Below are positions 47,982 to 57,014 of a stretch of DNA of 64,000 bases, one piece after another. A program made the translations under genes and the position numbers. How positions within the stretch are numbered: the stretch's first letter is position 1; every line of letters begins with the position of its first letter. The DNA is from Ilyomonas sp963847085. Lineage in GTDB: Bacteria > Bacteroidota > Bacteroidia > Chitinophagales > Chitinophagaceae. The stretch is from contig CAWJYO010000008.1 of assembly GCA_963847085.1 (NCBI GenBank), positions 248,001 through 312,000 on the forward strand. Direction: 5' to 3'. Below the pieces are notes generated by a model, which had not been told where the DNA came from, ran no database searches, and saw only the letters and a program-made list of their open reading frames with translations.

Positions 47982-49356
47982 ATGAAATACATTTTATTGT
48001 TATCTATACTCCTGTTTGCAACAGCAAATATTATTGCGCAACATCAACACAAAAACACCGATACAACGCAGATAAACGCCGGTCATGATTCTATGATGAA
48101 CATGAACATGGATGATATGGATATGAATGGCGATGACGAAGAAACCATGCCGGGTATGAGCCATTCTTTTTCGCGCTCACTTCCTATGACGCGTGATGGT
48201 TCGGGCACTTCATGGTCGTCGGATAACAATCCAATGTATATGATAATGAAGCACACAAAAAAAGGCATGTGGATGTTTCATGGAAGCCTTTTTATAAGAT
48301 ATGATGATCAGCAATTAACCAAAAAAACATCACGCAGCGGAGCACAGTTTGATGCACCCAACTGGTTCATGGCAATGTACAACCGACCCGTTGGTAAAAA
48401 TGGTTTGTTCAATTTTTCTGCCATGCTAAGTCTTGATGCAATAACGGTTACAGAAAGAGGTTATCCTTTATTGTTTCAATCGGGCGAATCCTACAAAGGA
48501 CAGCCGTTGGTTGACCGGCAGCATCCGCACGATTTGTTTTCCGGTTTAAGCATCGGTTACACGCAACGGTTAAGTAAAACGGTTGATGTGTTTGCTTACT
48601 TAGGTTATCCCGGCGAACCGCCAATCAGCGCACCTGCTTTCATGCATCGAACCATTGCCCTGAACGACCCTGATGCGCCACTCAGTCATCACTGGCAGGA
48701 TGCTACACACATTACGTATGGCGTGGCTAACAGCAGGCGTTAGAGCAGGAAAATTTAAGGGCGAATTTTCATCGTTTACCGGGCGTGAGCCGGATGAAAA
48801 TCGGTATGATTTTGATAAGCCAAATTTCGACAGCTATTCATGGCGATTATCGTTCAATCCTTCTAAAGCATTGGCTTTCCAGGTTTCGCAGGCATTTATA
48901 AAAAGCCCTGAAGCTTTGCATCCAGCAGAAGATGTAATGCGCTATACTGCATCAGTTTTATATAGCACGCCGGTTACTGTAAAAGGAAGCTTCTTTTCTT
49001 CGGCTGCAGTGTGGGGAATGAATGTTGAAGGCGCAGATGGGCATAAGGAAAACTCTTTTTTGGCAGAAGGTACGCAACAATTGCAAAAGCAAGCGATTTA
49101 TGGCAGGTATGAATTTGTACAAAAATCAACTGAAGAATTGAATCTTGAAGGTCGGTATAGAGAGGGAAGTTTTGACATTCATAAGCTTACTCTTGGCACC
49201 AACCGGCACCTGTTTTCGCTCGGAAAATTTGAATGGATTGGCGGTTTGCAATCGTCTGTGAATCTTCCTCCGCCATCGTTGCAAAGCTTATATGGGAAAG
49301 CGCCGATGAGCGGACAGGTTTATGTAGAAATTCGGCCGAAACTGATGAAGATGTAA
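47982..49356 (+). pseudogene. Met/His-rich outer-membrane metal-resistance protein, frameshifted
   Basis: Exported protein, about 458 residues when repaired. Signal peptide MKYILLLSILLFATANIIA then QHQHKN. A Met/Asp/His-rich segment (SMMNMNMDDMDMNGDDEETM then PGMSH) resembles copper-binding tails of CopB/PcoB. The rest looks like beta-barrel strands (GMWMFHGSLFIRYDDQQLTK; HPHDLFSGLSIGYTQRLSKT; VYVEIRPKL-like end). The frame changes at about 48728, where GGCTAACAGC has an extra A: HITYGVA joins TAGVRAGKFKGEFSSFTGRE. It is the last gene of the putative copper cluster. Copper is inferred from composition and neighbours. Confidence 0.75.
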
Positions 49357-49358
49357 TT

Positions 49359-49393
49359 CGATGTACGATGTTAGATGTCGGATGTCAAATGTA
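49359..49393. repeat. Five degenerate 7-bp direct repeats
   Basis: CGATGTA, CGATGTT, AGATGTC, GGATGTC and AAATGTA follow one another directly after the stop of the Met-rich gene. Noncoding. Confidence 0.6.
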
Positions 49394-49503
49394 TGATTAG
49401 TAAGAGCTGAAATACTTGTCAGTAAAGAGCTTTCTATATTATGTCAAATCTTACACAAGCAGTTTTGTAAGACAGCCAATCAAAGCATATCCTTCCTGCA
49501 TAT

Positions 49504-49568
49504 AACGCAGAAATACGCAGATACACTGCAAAAGACTTCTGCGAAAATCTACGCTATCTGCGGGATAC
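49504..49568. repeat. CGCAGAT-type intergenic repeat
   Basis: Contains ACGCAGAAATACGCAGATA and, inverted, TTCTGCGAAAATCTACGCTA then TCTGCGGGATACG. The same words form the 13-bp inverted repeat at 56738-56779. Lies between the Met-rich gene and hscA. A weaker hairpin (TCTTACACAA/TTTTGTAAGA, about 49449-49472) precedes it. Confidence 0.6.
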
Positions 49569-49604
49569 GACTTTAAAATAACAACTCAGTTTTTTTATCC
49601 CGCT

Positions 49605-49612
49605 TACCTTTG
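49605..49612 (+). promoter_or_regulatory. -7 element of hscA promoter
   Basis: TACCTTTG matches TAnnTTTG exactly and lies 16 bp before the hscA start; no clear -33 TTTG was found. Confidence 0.55.
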
Positions 49613-49628
49613 CGCCTTATTTGTTTTT

Positions 49629-51482
49629 ATGGCAAAAATTGGAATTAACATAGCTACCGGCAGCTTGCAAAAAGAGGAAATGATTGTGGGCATTGACTTG
49701 GGAACCACCAATAGTTTGGTTGCCATTATTCATCCGGATACCGGAAAACCTGTAGCTTTAAAAGAACACGACAGCAGTAGTTTGGTACCCAGTGTTGTTC
49801 ATTTTAATAACGGAAATGTTGTAGTTGGAAATGAAGCCAAACAATATTTAGAAACCGATCCTGCGAACACGATTTTCAGTGCAAAAAGATTGATGGGAAA
49901 AAGTTATAACGACCTGAAAGAGCACGCTAATTTTTACAGTTATAAAATTATTGATGATAAGGAAGAAAGCCTTGTAAAAGTGCAGGTTGGCAACACGTTT
50001 TATTCGCCGGTTGAGTTGTCGTCTTTTATTTTAAAAGAATTGAAAGAACGTGCTGAGCATATTTTGAAAACACCGGTAAGCCGCGCTGTGATTACAGTTC
50101 CCGCTTATTTTAATGATGCACAACGGCAAGCCACGCGCGATGCCGGAAAGCTTGCCGGGCTTGATGTGCTGCGCATTGTGAACGAGCCAACTGCAGCCAG
50201 TTTAGCGTATGGTTTAGGCTTACATAAGGATGAAGAAAAAACAATTGCCGTGTACGATTTAGGTGGTGGTACGTTTGATATTTCAATACTTAAAATCAAT
50301 AATGGCATTTTTGAAGTGCTAAGCACCAACGGCGATACGTATTTGGGCGGCGATGATTTTGATAGATTGATTGTGCAGTATTGGTTGGGACAAAACGTGT
50401 TTGCAAAAGAAGATTTTGAAAGAAACAATGCATTGCTTCAAACCTTACGATTAGCGGCTGAAGAAGCTAAAAAAGGCTTGAGCATGGATGACGGTTTCAT
50501 CACCAGTGTTGATGGTGTTACGTTGGATATTTCGCGCAAAAAGTTTGAAGAATTGATTCAGCCCCTAATTGATAAAACCATTGATAGCTGTCGTGCTGCT
50601 TTAAAAGATGCTAACCTGCAAACAACCGATATTAATGTGATTGTAATGGTAGGTGGCAGCACACGCGTTCCGGCTGTAAAAAATGCTGTTAGCAACTTTT
50701 TTGGGAAGCCTGTTAATGTTGAAGTAAACCCTGATGAAGTAGTAGCGTTAGGTGCTGCGGTGCAAGCTGATATTTTAGCAGGTAACAATAAAGAATTATT
50801 GCTTCTTGATATTACGCCTTTGAGTTTGGGTATAGAAACAATGGGCGGTTTGATGGATGTGTTGATTCCGCGAAACAGCAAGATACCATCGAAAGCCGGA
50901 CGGCAATATACTACGCAAAAAGATGGGCAGGGCAGCATGAGGATTTCAGTGTTTCAGGGCGAAAGAGATTTAGTAAAAGACAACCGTAAACTGGCTGAAT
51001 TTAACCTAACCGGCATACCTGGAATGCCAGCCGGTTTGCCCAAAGTAGAAGTGAGTTTTTTAATTAATGCTGATGGCATTTTATCGGTAAAAGCAAAAGA
51101 GTTGCGCAGCGGTGTTGAACAACAAATTGAAGTGAAACCGCAATATGGCTTAACCGATAGCGAAGTGGAAAAAATGTTGCTCGACAGTATCACTCATGCA
51201 AAGGCCGACATGCTGGAACGCGCGCTGATAGAGGCTCGCAGCGAAGGCGAACAGTTGTTGCAAACTACAGAAGCATTCATTACCAAGAACGCATCGTTGC
51301 TAACGCCAGATGAAATGACGGCAACCGCATTGGCCATGCAAGCCTTACAAATGGCACTAACGATGACCGATAAAAATCTCATTCATACCAAAACCGAAGA
51401 GTTAAATGAAGTAACCAAACCATTTGCCGAACGTGCGATGGACAAAGCCGTAAGCGAAGCGTTGAAAGGGAAAAAAATATAG
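49629..51482 (+). CDS. hscA: Hsp70-type chaperone HscA
   Basis: Cytoplasmic Hsp70 family ATPase, 617 residues, the length of HscA (the iron-sulfur-cluster chaperone) rather than DnaK. The short leader MAKIGINIATGSLQKEEMIV before GIDLGTTNSLVAI is also HscA-like. ATPase signatures: VYDLGGGTFDISIL, VIVMVGGSTRVPAV and VITVPAYFNDAQRQATRDAG. Substrate-binding domain: LLLLDITPLSLGIETMGGLM, NLTGIPGMPAGLPKVEVSFL. The C-terminus ends GKKI without the DnaK acidic EEVD-like tail. No isc/suf genes are adjacent; prfC follows 111 bp later with its own promoter. HscA over DnaK is likely but not certain. Confidence 0.85.
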   Translation: MAKIGINIATGSLQKEEMIVGIDLGTTNSLVAIIHPDTGKPVALKEHDSSSLVPSVVHFNNGNVVVGNEAKQYLETDPANTIFSAKRLMGKSYNDLKEHANFYSYKIIDDKEESLVKVQVGNTFYSPVELSSFILKELKERAEHILKTPVSRAVITVPAYFNDAQRQATRDAGKLAGLDVLRIVNEPTAASLAYGLGLHKDEEKTIAVYDLGGGTFDISILKINNGIFEVLSTNGDTYLGGDDFDRLIVQYWLGQNVFAKEDFERNNALLQTLRLAAEEAKKGLSMDDGFITSVDGVTLDISRKKFEELIQPLIDKTIDSCRAALKDANLQTTDINVIVMVGGSTRVPAVKNAVSNFFGKPVNVEVNPDEVVALGAAVQADILAGNNKELLLLDITPLSLGIETMGGLMDVLIPRNSKIPSKAGRQYTTQKDGQGSMRISVFQGERDLVKDNRKLAEFNLTGIPGMPAGLPKVEVSFLINADGILSVKAKELRSGVEQQIEVKPQYGLTDSEVEKMLLDSITHAKADMLERALIEARSEGEQLLQTTEAFITKNASLLTPDEMTATALAMQALQMALTMTDKNLIHTKTEELNEVTKPFAERAMDKAVSEALKGKKI

Positions 51483-51570
51483 GCAAAAACAAACGTCTGA
51501 TTTGTTAATCATCAACCATTCTTATCATTCATTTAAGTCTTACAAACTTTTCTTTCAGCATAGCAATTAG

Positions 51571-51578
51571 TACCTTTG
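51571..51578 (+). promoter_or_regulatory. -7 element of prfC promoter
   Basis: TACCTTTG, an exact TAnnTTTG match, 15 bp before the prfC ATG. A T-rich stretch about 20 bp upstream (CTTTTC, 51547-51552) may serve as a weak -33. Confidence 0.6.
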
Positions 51579-51593
51579 CACGCCTGAAAAATT

Positions 51594-53180
51594 ATGAAGT
51601 ACGAAAAAGAAATAGCCCGGCGTAAAACATTTGCCATCATCTCTCACCCCGATGCCGGTAAAACCACATTAACCGAAAAGTTGTTGCTGTTTGGCGGCGC
51701 CATCCAGGTTGCCGGTGCGGTAAAAAGCAATAAAATAAAAAAGCACGCCACCAGCGATTTTATGGAGATAGAACGCCAGCGCGGTATTTCCGTTGCCACC
51801 AGCGTAATGACGTTTCAATATAAAGATTTTCTCATTAATTTATTGGATACACCCGGCCACAAAGACTTTGCGGAAGATACATATCGGACACTAACAGCAG
51901 TGGATAGCGTTGTGTTGGTAATTGATAGCGTAAACGGTGTGGAAGAGCAAACGCGCCGCCTGATGGAAGTGTGCCGGATGCGCGATACACCTGTGATTGT
52001 TTTTGTTAATAAAATGGACCGTGATGGCAAGAATCGTTTTGATTTACTGGAAGAAATTGAAAAGGAACTGAACATCAGCCTGCATCCGATGACATGGCCT
52101 ATTAACAGCGGTAAAGATTTTAAAGGCGTTTACAATTTAGATAACCAAAGTCTTCGTCTTTTTACTGCCAATACCAAAGCTGATGAGGAAGATGTGATTT
52201 CGATTGATGACATCAACAATGCGATTCTTGATGAAAAAATCGGCGAACGCGATGCAGCAACATTGCGTGAAGATGTTGAACTGATTGATGGCGTCTATGG
52301 CAAGCTGAATATTGAGGATTACTTAAACGCAGAAGTTGCTCCTGTATTTTTTGGCAGTGCCGTAAACAATTTTGGTGTAAAAGAAATGCTGGATACTTTC
52401 ATCAACATTGCACCTGTGCCACGCGACCGCGAAACGAATGAACGTGAAGTAGGAGTGGATGAAGAAAAGTTCAGCGGCTTTGTGTTTAAAATTCATGCGA
52501 ACCTCGATCCTAAGCACCGCGACAGGATTGCGTTTCTGCGCGTTTGCAGCGGCAGGTTCGAACGCAATCATTATTATCATCATGTGCGGTTGGAAAAGGA
52601 TGTTCGCTTTAGCAATCCGTATAGTTTTATGGCGCGCAGCAAAGATGTAATTGAAGATGCTTATCCCGGCGATGTGGTGGGATTGTTTGATACCGGCAAT
52701 TTTAAAATCGGTGATACTTTAACCGAAGGTGAAGACTTTTATTTTACAGGTATTCCTTCGTTTTCACCTGAAATTTTTAAAGAGCTGGTGAACAAAGATC
52801 CGATGAAAACAAAACAGTTGGAAAAAGGCATTTCGCAACTAACGGATGAAGGCGTAGCGCAGTTGTTTACACAGTTTGGCGGCAATAAAAAAATCATTGG
52901 TTGCGTTGGCGATTTGCAGTTTGAAGTAATCCAATATCGTTTACTGCACGAATATGGTGCGGCTTGCGAATTTAGAACGTTGCCATTTTATAAAGCTTGC
53001 TGGTTAACGAGCAACGATCCCAAAAAGCTGGAAGATTTCCTTCGTTTCAAACAACAAAATTCCGCGGCAGATAAAGATGGCAATCCTGTTTATTTAGCGC
53101 AAAGCGAATGGTTTTTAAACACCGAAATTCAGAACAATCCCGACATACAATTTCATTTTACAAGCGAGATAAACAAGTAG
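51594..53180 (+). CDS. prfC: Peptide chain release factor 3
   Basis: Cytoplasmic GTPase that releases RF1/RF2 from the ribosome after termination. 528 residues, as for RF3. G1 IISHPDAGKTTLTEKLLLFG (residues 15-34), switch I region SDFMEIERQRGISVATSVMT, G3 LDTPGHKDFAEDTYRTLTAV, G4 FVNKMDRDGKNR. RF3-specific domain II/III sequence: FKIHANLDPKHRDRIAFLRV and VGDLQFEVIQYRLLHEYGAA. ATG at 51594. Intact, in contrast to the nearby purB. Confidence 0.97.
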   Translation: MKYEKEIARRKTFAIISHPDAGKTTLTEKLLLFGGAIQVAGAVKSNKIKKHATSDFMEIERQRGISVATSVMTFQYKDFLINLLDTPGHKDFAEDTYRTLTAVDSVVLVIDSVNGVEEQTRRLMEVCRMRDTPVIVFVNKMDRDGKNRFDLLEEIEKELNISLHPMTWPINSGKDFKGVYNLDNQSLRLFTANTKADEEDVISIDDINNAILDEKIGERDAATLREDVELIDGVYGKLNIEDYLNAEVAPVFFGSAVNNFGVKEMLDTFINIAPVPRDRETNEREVGVDEEKFSGFVFKIHANLDPKHRDRIAFLRVCSGRFERNHYYHHVRLEKDVRFSNPYSFMARSKDVIEDAYPGDVVGLFDTGNFKIGDTLTEGEDFYFTGIPSFSPEIFKELVNKDPMKTKQLEKGISQLTDEGVAQLFTQFGGNKKIIGCVGDLQFEVIQYRLLHEYGAACEFRTLPFYKACWLTSNDPKKLEDFLRFKQQNSAADKDGNPVYLAQSEWFLNTEIQNNPDIQFHFTSEINK

Positions 53181-53270
53181 GTTGATTTTGGATTTGTGAT
53201 TTATGAATTGTGATTGTTGAAAGGCGCAGCAGTAAATAATTTTATTGAATGTTGATGTCTGTCTTTTCAA

Positions 53271-53304
53271 TTGAAAATGATACAAGCGGCTTCGTTTATA
53301 TTTG
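53271..53304 (+). promoter_or_regulatory. Promoter of the Uma2 gene
   Basis: TTG at 53271 and TATATTTG at 53297-53304 (exact -7) with a 23-bp spacer, slightly long. It places transcription start near 53311 and so supports translation from ATG 53322 rather than from the in-frame TTG at 53271. Confidence 0.6.
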
Positions 53305-53321
53305 TAAGAAATGATGTTGTT

Positions 53322-53906
53322 ATGATTACAGATATTTCGCAGCTTGATCCCAATAAAACATACTCTTACGCTGATTATTTGACCTGGCAGTTTGAAGATA
53401 TGGTAGAACTGATAAAAGGAAAATTATTTATCAATTCTCCTGCGCCTGCTCACCGGCATCAACTCATTGCGAGTAATTTGCACAGAGATATTTCAAATCA
53501 TTTTCGCAAACATTCATGTCGTTCGTATTTTGCCCCATTTGATGTACGGTTAGTAAAGGAACGGAAAGAAGATAAAGACGTGTTTACGGTAGTACAGCCT
53601 GACATTTGTGTGATATGCGATATGAGTAAAATGGATGATCGCGGTTATGCCGGGTCTCCTGATTTAATTATTGAAATCATTTCGCCATCTACGGCAAAAA
53701 AAGACATTGATTATAAATACAGGTTGTATGAGGAAAACGGTGTGAAAGAGTATTGGATTGTTTTTCCTGATAGCAACGCCATTAATCAATATTTTTTGTC
53801 AGAAGGTAAATATCAACAGAAAGGCTTGTTTGTAAACGGTCAGCGATTCAACAGCGTTGCCTTCCCCAGTTTAGAAATTGACTTAAACGACATCTTTTAT
53901 TCGTAA
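53322..53906 (+). CDS. Uma2-family (DUF820) PD-(D/E)xK nuclease-like protein
   Basis: 194 residues from ATG 53322 (MITDISQLDPNKTYSYADYL). The restriction-endonuclease-like core is visible: MVELIKGKLFINSPAPAHRH contains the first acidic residue, VVQPDICVICD the second, PDLIIEIISPSTAKKDIDYK the E-x-(S) and Lys positions, and VKEYWIVFPDSNAINQYFL the C-terminal strand. Members are abundant in Bacteroidota and cyanobacteria, often horizontally spread, and mostly of unknown physiological role. It overlaps the 3' end of convergent purB by 10 bp. Confidence 0.88.
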   Translation: MITDISQLDPNKTYSYADYLTWQFEDMVELIKGKLFINSPAPAHRHQLIASNLHRDISNHFRKHSCRSYFAPFDVRLVKERKEDKDVFTVVQPDICVICDMSKMDDRGYAGSPDLIIEIISPSTAKKDIDYKYRLYEENGVKEYWIVFPDSNAINQYFLSEGKYQQKGLFVNGQRFNSVAFPSLEIDLNDIFYS

Positions 53907-55248
53907 GCTGGTTGAACACCTGTATAACTTTGCGGTGTAATGTTTTTCAATTCATTTTTTACATCATCACTTACATCTAATCCTTCAATAAACTGGTGAA
54001 TCGCTTCTTTGTTTATGGCATTATTTCCACGTGTTAATTCTTTCAACGCTTCATAAGGGTTGGGATAATTTTCTCTTCGCAAAATGGTTTGAATGGCTTC
54101 TGCCACTACCGCCCAATTAGTTTTCTAAATCGTCGTTCAGTTTGGCTTCATTCAACACCAGTTTCGATGCCCCTTTTTGTAACGATTTTATGGCAATGGC
54201 AATATGCGCAGCGGGCACACCAATGTTGCGTAAAACGGTTGAATCTGTTAAGTCTCTTTGTAAGCGGCTGATGGGCAATTTAGCGGAAAGATGCTCCAGT
54301 ATTGCATTTGCCAGACCTAAGTTTCCTTCTGCATTTTCAAAATCAATCGGGTTCACTTTGTGTGGCATTGCTGAAGAGCCAACTTCACCCCGCTTTGTTT
54401 GTTGTTTAAAATAATCAAGGCTGATGTATGTCCACAGATCTCTGCATAAATCAATCAAAATTGTGTTGATTCTTTTCATGGCATCGAAATGTGCAGCCAA
54501 TGAATCGTAGTGTTCAATTTGCGTTGTAAACTGTTTGCGTTGCAGGCCTAAAATATCATTCACAAAATGGTTAGCAAATGCTATCCAATCGAAGGCCGGA
54601 AATGCAATTTTGTGTGCATTAAAATTGCCCGTTGCGCCACCAAATTTTGCGGCAAATGGAATGTTTTGAAATGATAATATTTGGTTTTGGATACGTTCAA
54701 CAAACACCATCATTTCTTTACCTAAAATGGTTGGCGATGCAGGCTGGCCGTGGGTTCTGGCAAGCATGGGCACGCCTTTTCCACTGTGCTGCAAGTTCTT
54801 CGATTTGTTTTTGCACCAATTGTAGGGAAGGCAGATATTCTTTTTCAATATAATCTTTCCAAAGCAACGGAATGGCAGTGTTGTTAATGTCTTGTGAGGT
54901 TAATCCAAAATGTACCCATTCTTTTACATCGCTTCTTCCCGAACTGGTTATTTTTTCTTTTACAAAATATTCAACTGCTTTTACATCGTGGTTGGTAATG
55001 AGTTCAGTTTTCTTTATTTCCTCTGCATCAGCAATACTAAAATTAGCTACCACATCGCGTAGCTGTTGAGCTTCGTTTTTTGTGAATGAAAAGAATTTGT
55101 TTTCGGCCAAAAAAATGAAATATTCAACTTCAATATGCACGCGGTATTTTATCAAAGCCCATTCGGAAAACCATTGCGATAAATGTTTGGTTTGATGGTG
55201 ATAACGTCCGTCAATAGGAGAGATGGCAGTAAGAGGTTGTAAATTCAT
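53897..55248 (-). pseudogene. purB: Adenylosuccinate lyase, frameshifted twice
   Basis: Purine-pathway lyase acting on SAICAR and adenylosuccinate; normally essential for purine prototrophy. Start ATG 55248, MNLQPLTAISPIDGRYHHQT. Family landmarks: EWVHFGLTSQDINNTAIPLL (catalytic His region; the W follows VK), MLARTHGQPASPTILGKEM, signature GSSAMPHKVNPIDFENAEGN. The sequence is read in three frames: at about 54778 an extra A in TGGAAAAGG breaks AAQWK from GVPMLARTHG, and at about 54118 an extra base in AACTAATTGG breaks DDLEN from NWAVVAEAIQTILR. Everything else is well conserved to the end. Two decay events in an otherwise perfect essential gene point to sequence errors. Confidence 0.92.
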
Positions 55249-55316
55249 TTCAACAATAAATAAGATGATGGAACGAAAAGCCGATTGCTGTTTCTTTGCA
55301 CGCAAAAATAACAGGA

Positions 55317-56063
55317 TTGAAGAAGATAAAAGTAGGCGCAGTAAGTTATTTAAACACGAAGCCGTTGTTATACGGCATTGAAAGAAGTGAAACGCTGATG
55401 AACAGGATAGAATTGATTACTGATTATCCTTCTTCTATTGCCAAAATGTTGCTGGAAGATAAGATAGATATAGGATTGGTTCCTGTGGCTGTAATACCCA
55501 AAATGCAGCAGCATTTTATTGTTGGTGATTATTGCATTGGTGCAGAAGGCGATGTGGCAAGCGTTTGTTTGTTTAGTGATGTGCCGTTGGAAGAAATTGA
55601 CACCATTTTGCTGGATTATCAAAGTCGTACATCCGTAAATCTTTGTAAGGTTTTATTGAAGAATTACTGGAAAATAAATCCGCAGTTACAGGATGCAAAA
55701 GAAGATTTTCGCAATCATATTAAAGGCACAACTGCAGGTGTGGTGATTGGCGACAGAGCGTTGCAACAACGACATCAATCGAAGTATATTTATGATTTGG
55801 CCGGAGCGTGGAAAACCTTTACGGGCTTGCCTTTTGTGTTTGCTGCCTGGATTGCCAACAAAGAATTGCCAGCTGATTTTTCTACTGAATTTAATGAAGC
55901 AAATGGCATTGGCCTGCAGCAGTTGGAGAATGTGATAAAAGAAAACCCGTTTACTGCTTATTCGTTGAGAACGTATTATACAGAGAATATCAGTTATGAG
56001 CTAACGGTTGAAAAAAGAAAAGGCTTGCAATTGTTTTTGGAGCTGTTGAAAGATGTATATTAA
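55317..56063 (+). CDS. mqnA: Chorismate dehydratase, menaquinone biosynthesis
   Basis: First enzyme of the futalosine menaquinone pathway, converting chorismate to 3-enolpyruvyl-benzoate; periplasmic-binding-protein fold, cytoplasmic. KIKVGAVSYLNTKPLLYGIE is the family N-terminus. Further matches are LVPVAVIPKMQQHFIVGDYC, GVVIGDRALQQRHQSKYIYD, WKTFTGLPFVFAAWIANKEL. TTG at 55317 gives MKKIKVGAVSYL, the expected start; the frame can be extended to a TTG at 55296. Divergent from purB with only 68 bp between starts. It shows that this organism makes menaquinone by the futalosine route. Confidence 0.9.
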   Translation: MKKIKVGAVSYLNTKPLLYGIERSETLMNRIELITDYPSSIAKMLLEDKIDIGLVPVAVIPKMQQHFIVGDYCIGAEGDVASVCLFSDVPLEEIDTILLDYQSRTSVNLCKVLLKNYWKINPQLQDAKEDFRNHIKGTTAGVVIGDRALQQRHQSKYIYDLAGAWKTFTGLPFVFAAWIANKELPADFSTEFNEANGIGLQQLENVIKENPFTAYSLRTYYTENISYELTVEKRKGLQLFLELLKDVY

Positions 56064-56074
56064 CATACAAATAA

Positions 56075-56150
56075 ACCGTTTTCGAGATCTAAAAACGGTA
56101 CCTTCTTCAATCGGAGAATCTCATTTTATAGTGAGTTTCACTCTATAAAT
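56075..56150 (+). terminator. Two hairpins after mqnA
   Basis: ACCGTTTT (56075-56082) pairs with AAAACGGT (56092-56099). A second hairpin, TTTATAGTGA/TCACTCTATAAA with a short bulge, occupies about 56126-56149. The first begins 12 bp after the mqnA stop. Neither has a classic T-run, so termination is likely but not certain. Confidence 0.45.
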
Positions 56151-56166
56151 AAAATGTTTCTAATTC

Positions 56167-56197
56167 TTTGCTTTTAATTCAATAATTTATAAATTCG
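56167..56197 (+). promoter_or_regulatory. -33/-7 promoter of the lipoprotein gene
   Basis: TTTG (56167-56170), 19 bp, TAAATTCG (56190-56197; seven of the eight -7 positions match TAnnTTTG). ATG follows 15 bp later. Confidence 0.55.
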
Positions 56198-56211
56198 CTA
56201 AAAAAACGCTT

Positions 56212-56670
56212 ATGAAACTTGCATTTACTTTACTATCCCTTTGTTTTCTGATTGCTTTTACTAACCAATCTTGCCAGAAAGAGCACACTCCACCCAGGAC
56301 CGATACTGTTTATGTCAAAAATCCTAAAACGATATTAGGTTTATGGATCGGTACTTATAGTGTTACCCAAGGCCCTGTAACGGGTAATCAAAATGTGTAT
56401 TACAGTTATGAATTGCATAAAGATAGCACTATACAAATGGTAGGTACAGGAGGGCTAGGTCAAACGAATTATGCTTTAGGTACATGGAGTTTAAGTGGTG
56501 TCAATTTTTCTGCTCATATACTAACCACAAATTTAAGCGATGCTGGTACTGAAGAAACTGTTACGGGAACTTACGATAGTACAAATTATAAGTTATCTGG
56601 AATTATTACTCAGGATGGCGTCAAGAACAGTATTTATGAAGCAAGCTTTTCATTGGATAAGGTACAATAA
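56212..56670 (+). CDS. Small lipoprotein of unknown function
   Basis: 152 residues. MKLAFTLLSLCFLIAFTNQS then Cys is a lipoprotein signal; the short linker QKEHTPPRTDTVYVKNPKT leads to a beta-rich domain (LGLWIGTYSVTQGPVTGNQN; YALGTWSLSGVNFSAHILTT; SGIITQDGVKNSIYEASF), a lipocalin-like or jelly-roll-like pattern. No family recognised. It has its own promoter and stands between mqnA and the large surface protein. Confidence 0.75.
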   Translation: MKLAFTLLSLCFLIAFTNQSCQKEHTPPRTDTVYVKNPKTILGLWIGTYSVTQGPVTGNQNVYYSYELHKDSTIQMVGTGGLGQTNYALGTWSLSGVNFSAHILTTNLSDAGTEETVTGTYDSTNYKLSGIITQDGVKNSIYEASFSLDKVQ

Positions 56671-57014
56671 CGTATGAGATGAAAGAATTGTTGGAATGTT
56701 TATGAGTTAATGAATTTCAGGTAGATTATCACTTTAGTTGTCCCGCAGATAGCGCAAATGAGCGAAATCTGCGGGACAATGTGTTTTCAAACTAAGATGC
56801 TACTGAATTTTCAGCTTTAAAACTCATTTTCCGCTTATTATTATGAAACTACCATAAAAGGCGCTTCCTCTACAAACCGAGCGATGAAAATACAGGAAAG
56901 CTTTTGTTTGTTTTCAGAGCCGTTGAAAACGGTATAATTAAAATTATGCCTTCCAAAATTAATTTTTAGAGTCCAATTTGGAGATTATTTTATAGCCCTG
57001 AACTAATTGCATTT
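56671..57014. other. Intergenic region with inverted repeat
   Basis: Holds the CGCAGAT inverted repeat at 56738-56779. On the minus strand, 56984-56841 is a stop-free run (ending FIARFVEEAPFMVVS) without a usable start codon. It may be a gene fragment or chance. Nothing else seen. Confidence 0.4.
56738..56779. repeat. Inverted repeat, perfect 13-bp arms
   Basis: TTGTCCCGCAGAT (56738-56750) and ATCTGCGGGACAA (56767-56779) flank 16 bases AGCGCAAATGAGCGAA. Shares the CGCAGAT/ATCTGCGGGA words with the intergenic repeat at 49504-49568. Confidence 0.75.

Noticed and set aside
56841..56984. 48-codon minus-strand open run (ends FIARFVEEAPFMVVS) as a gene
   Set aside because: No start codon, short, in AT-rich intergenic DNA; kept only as a remark in the region entry.
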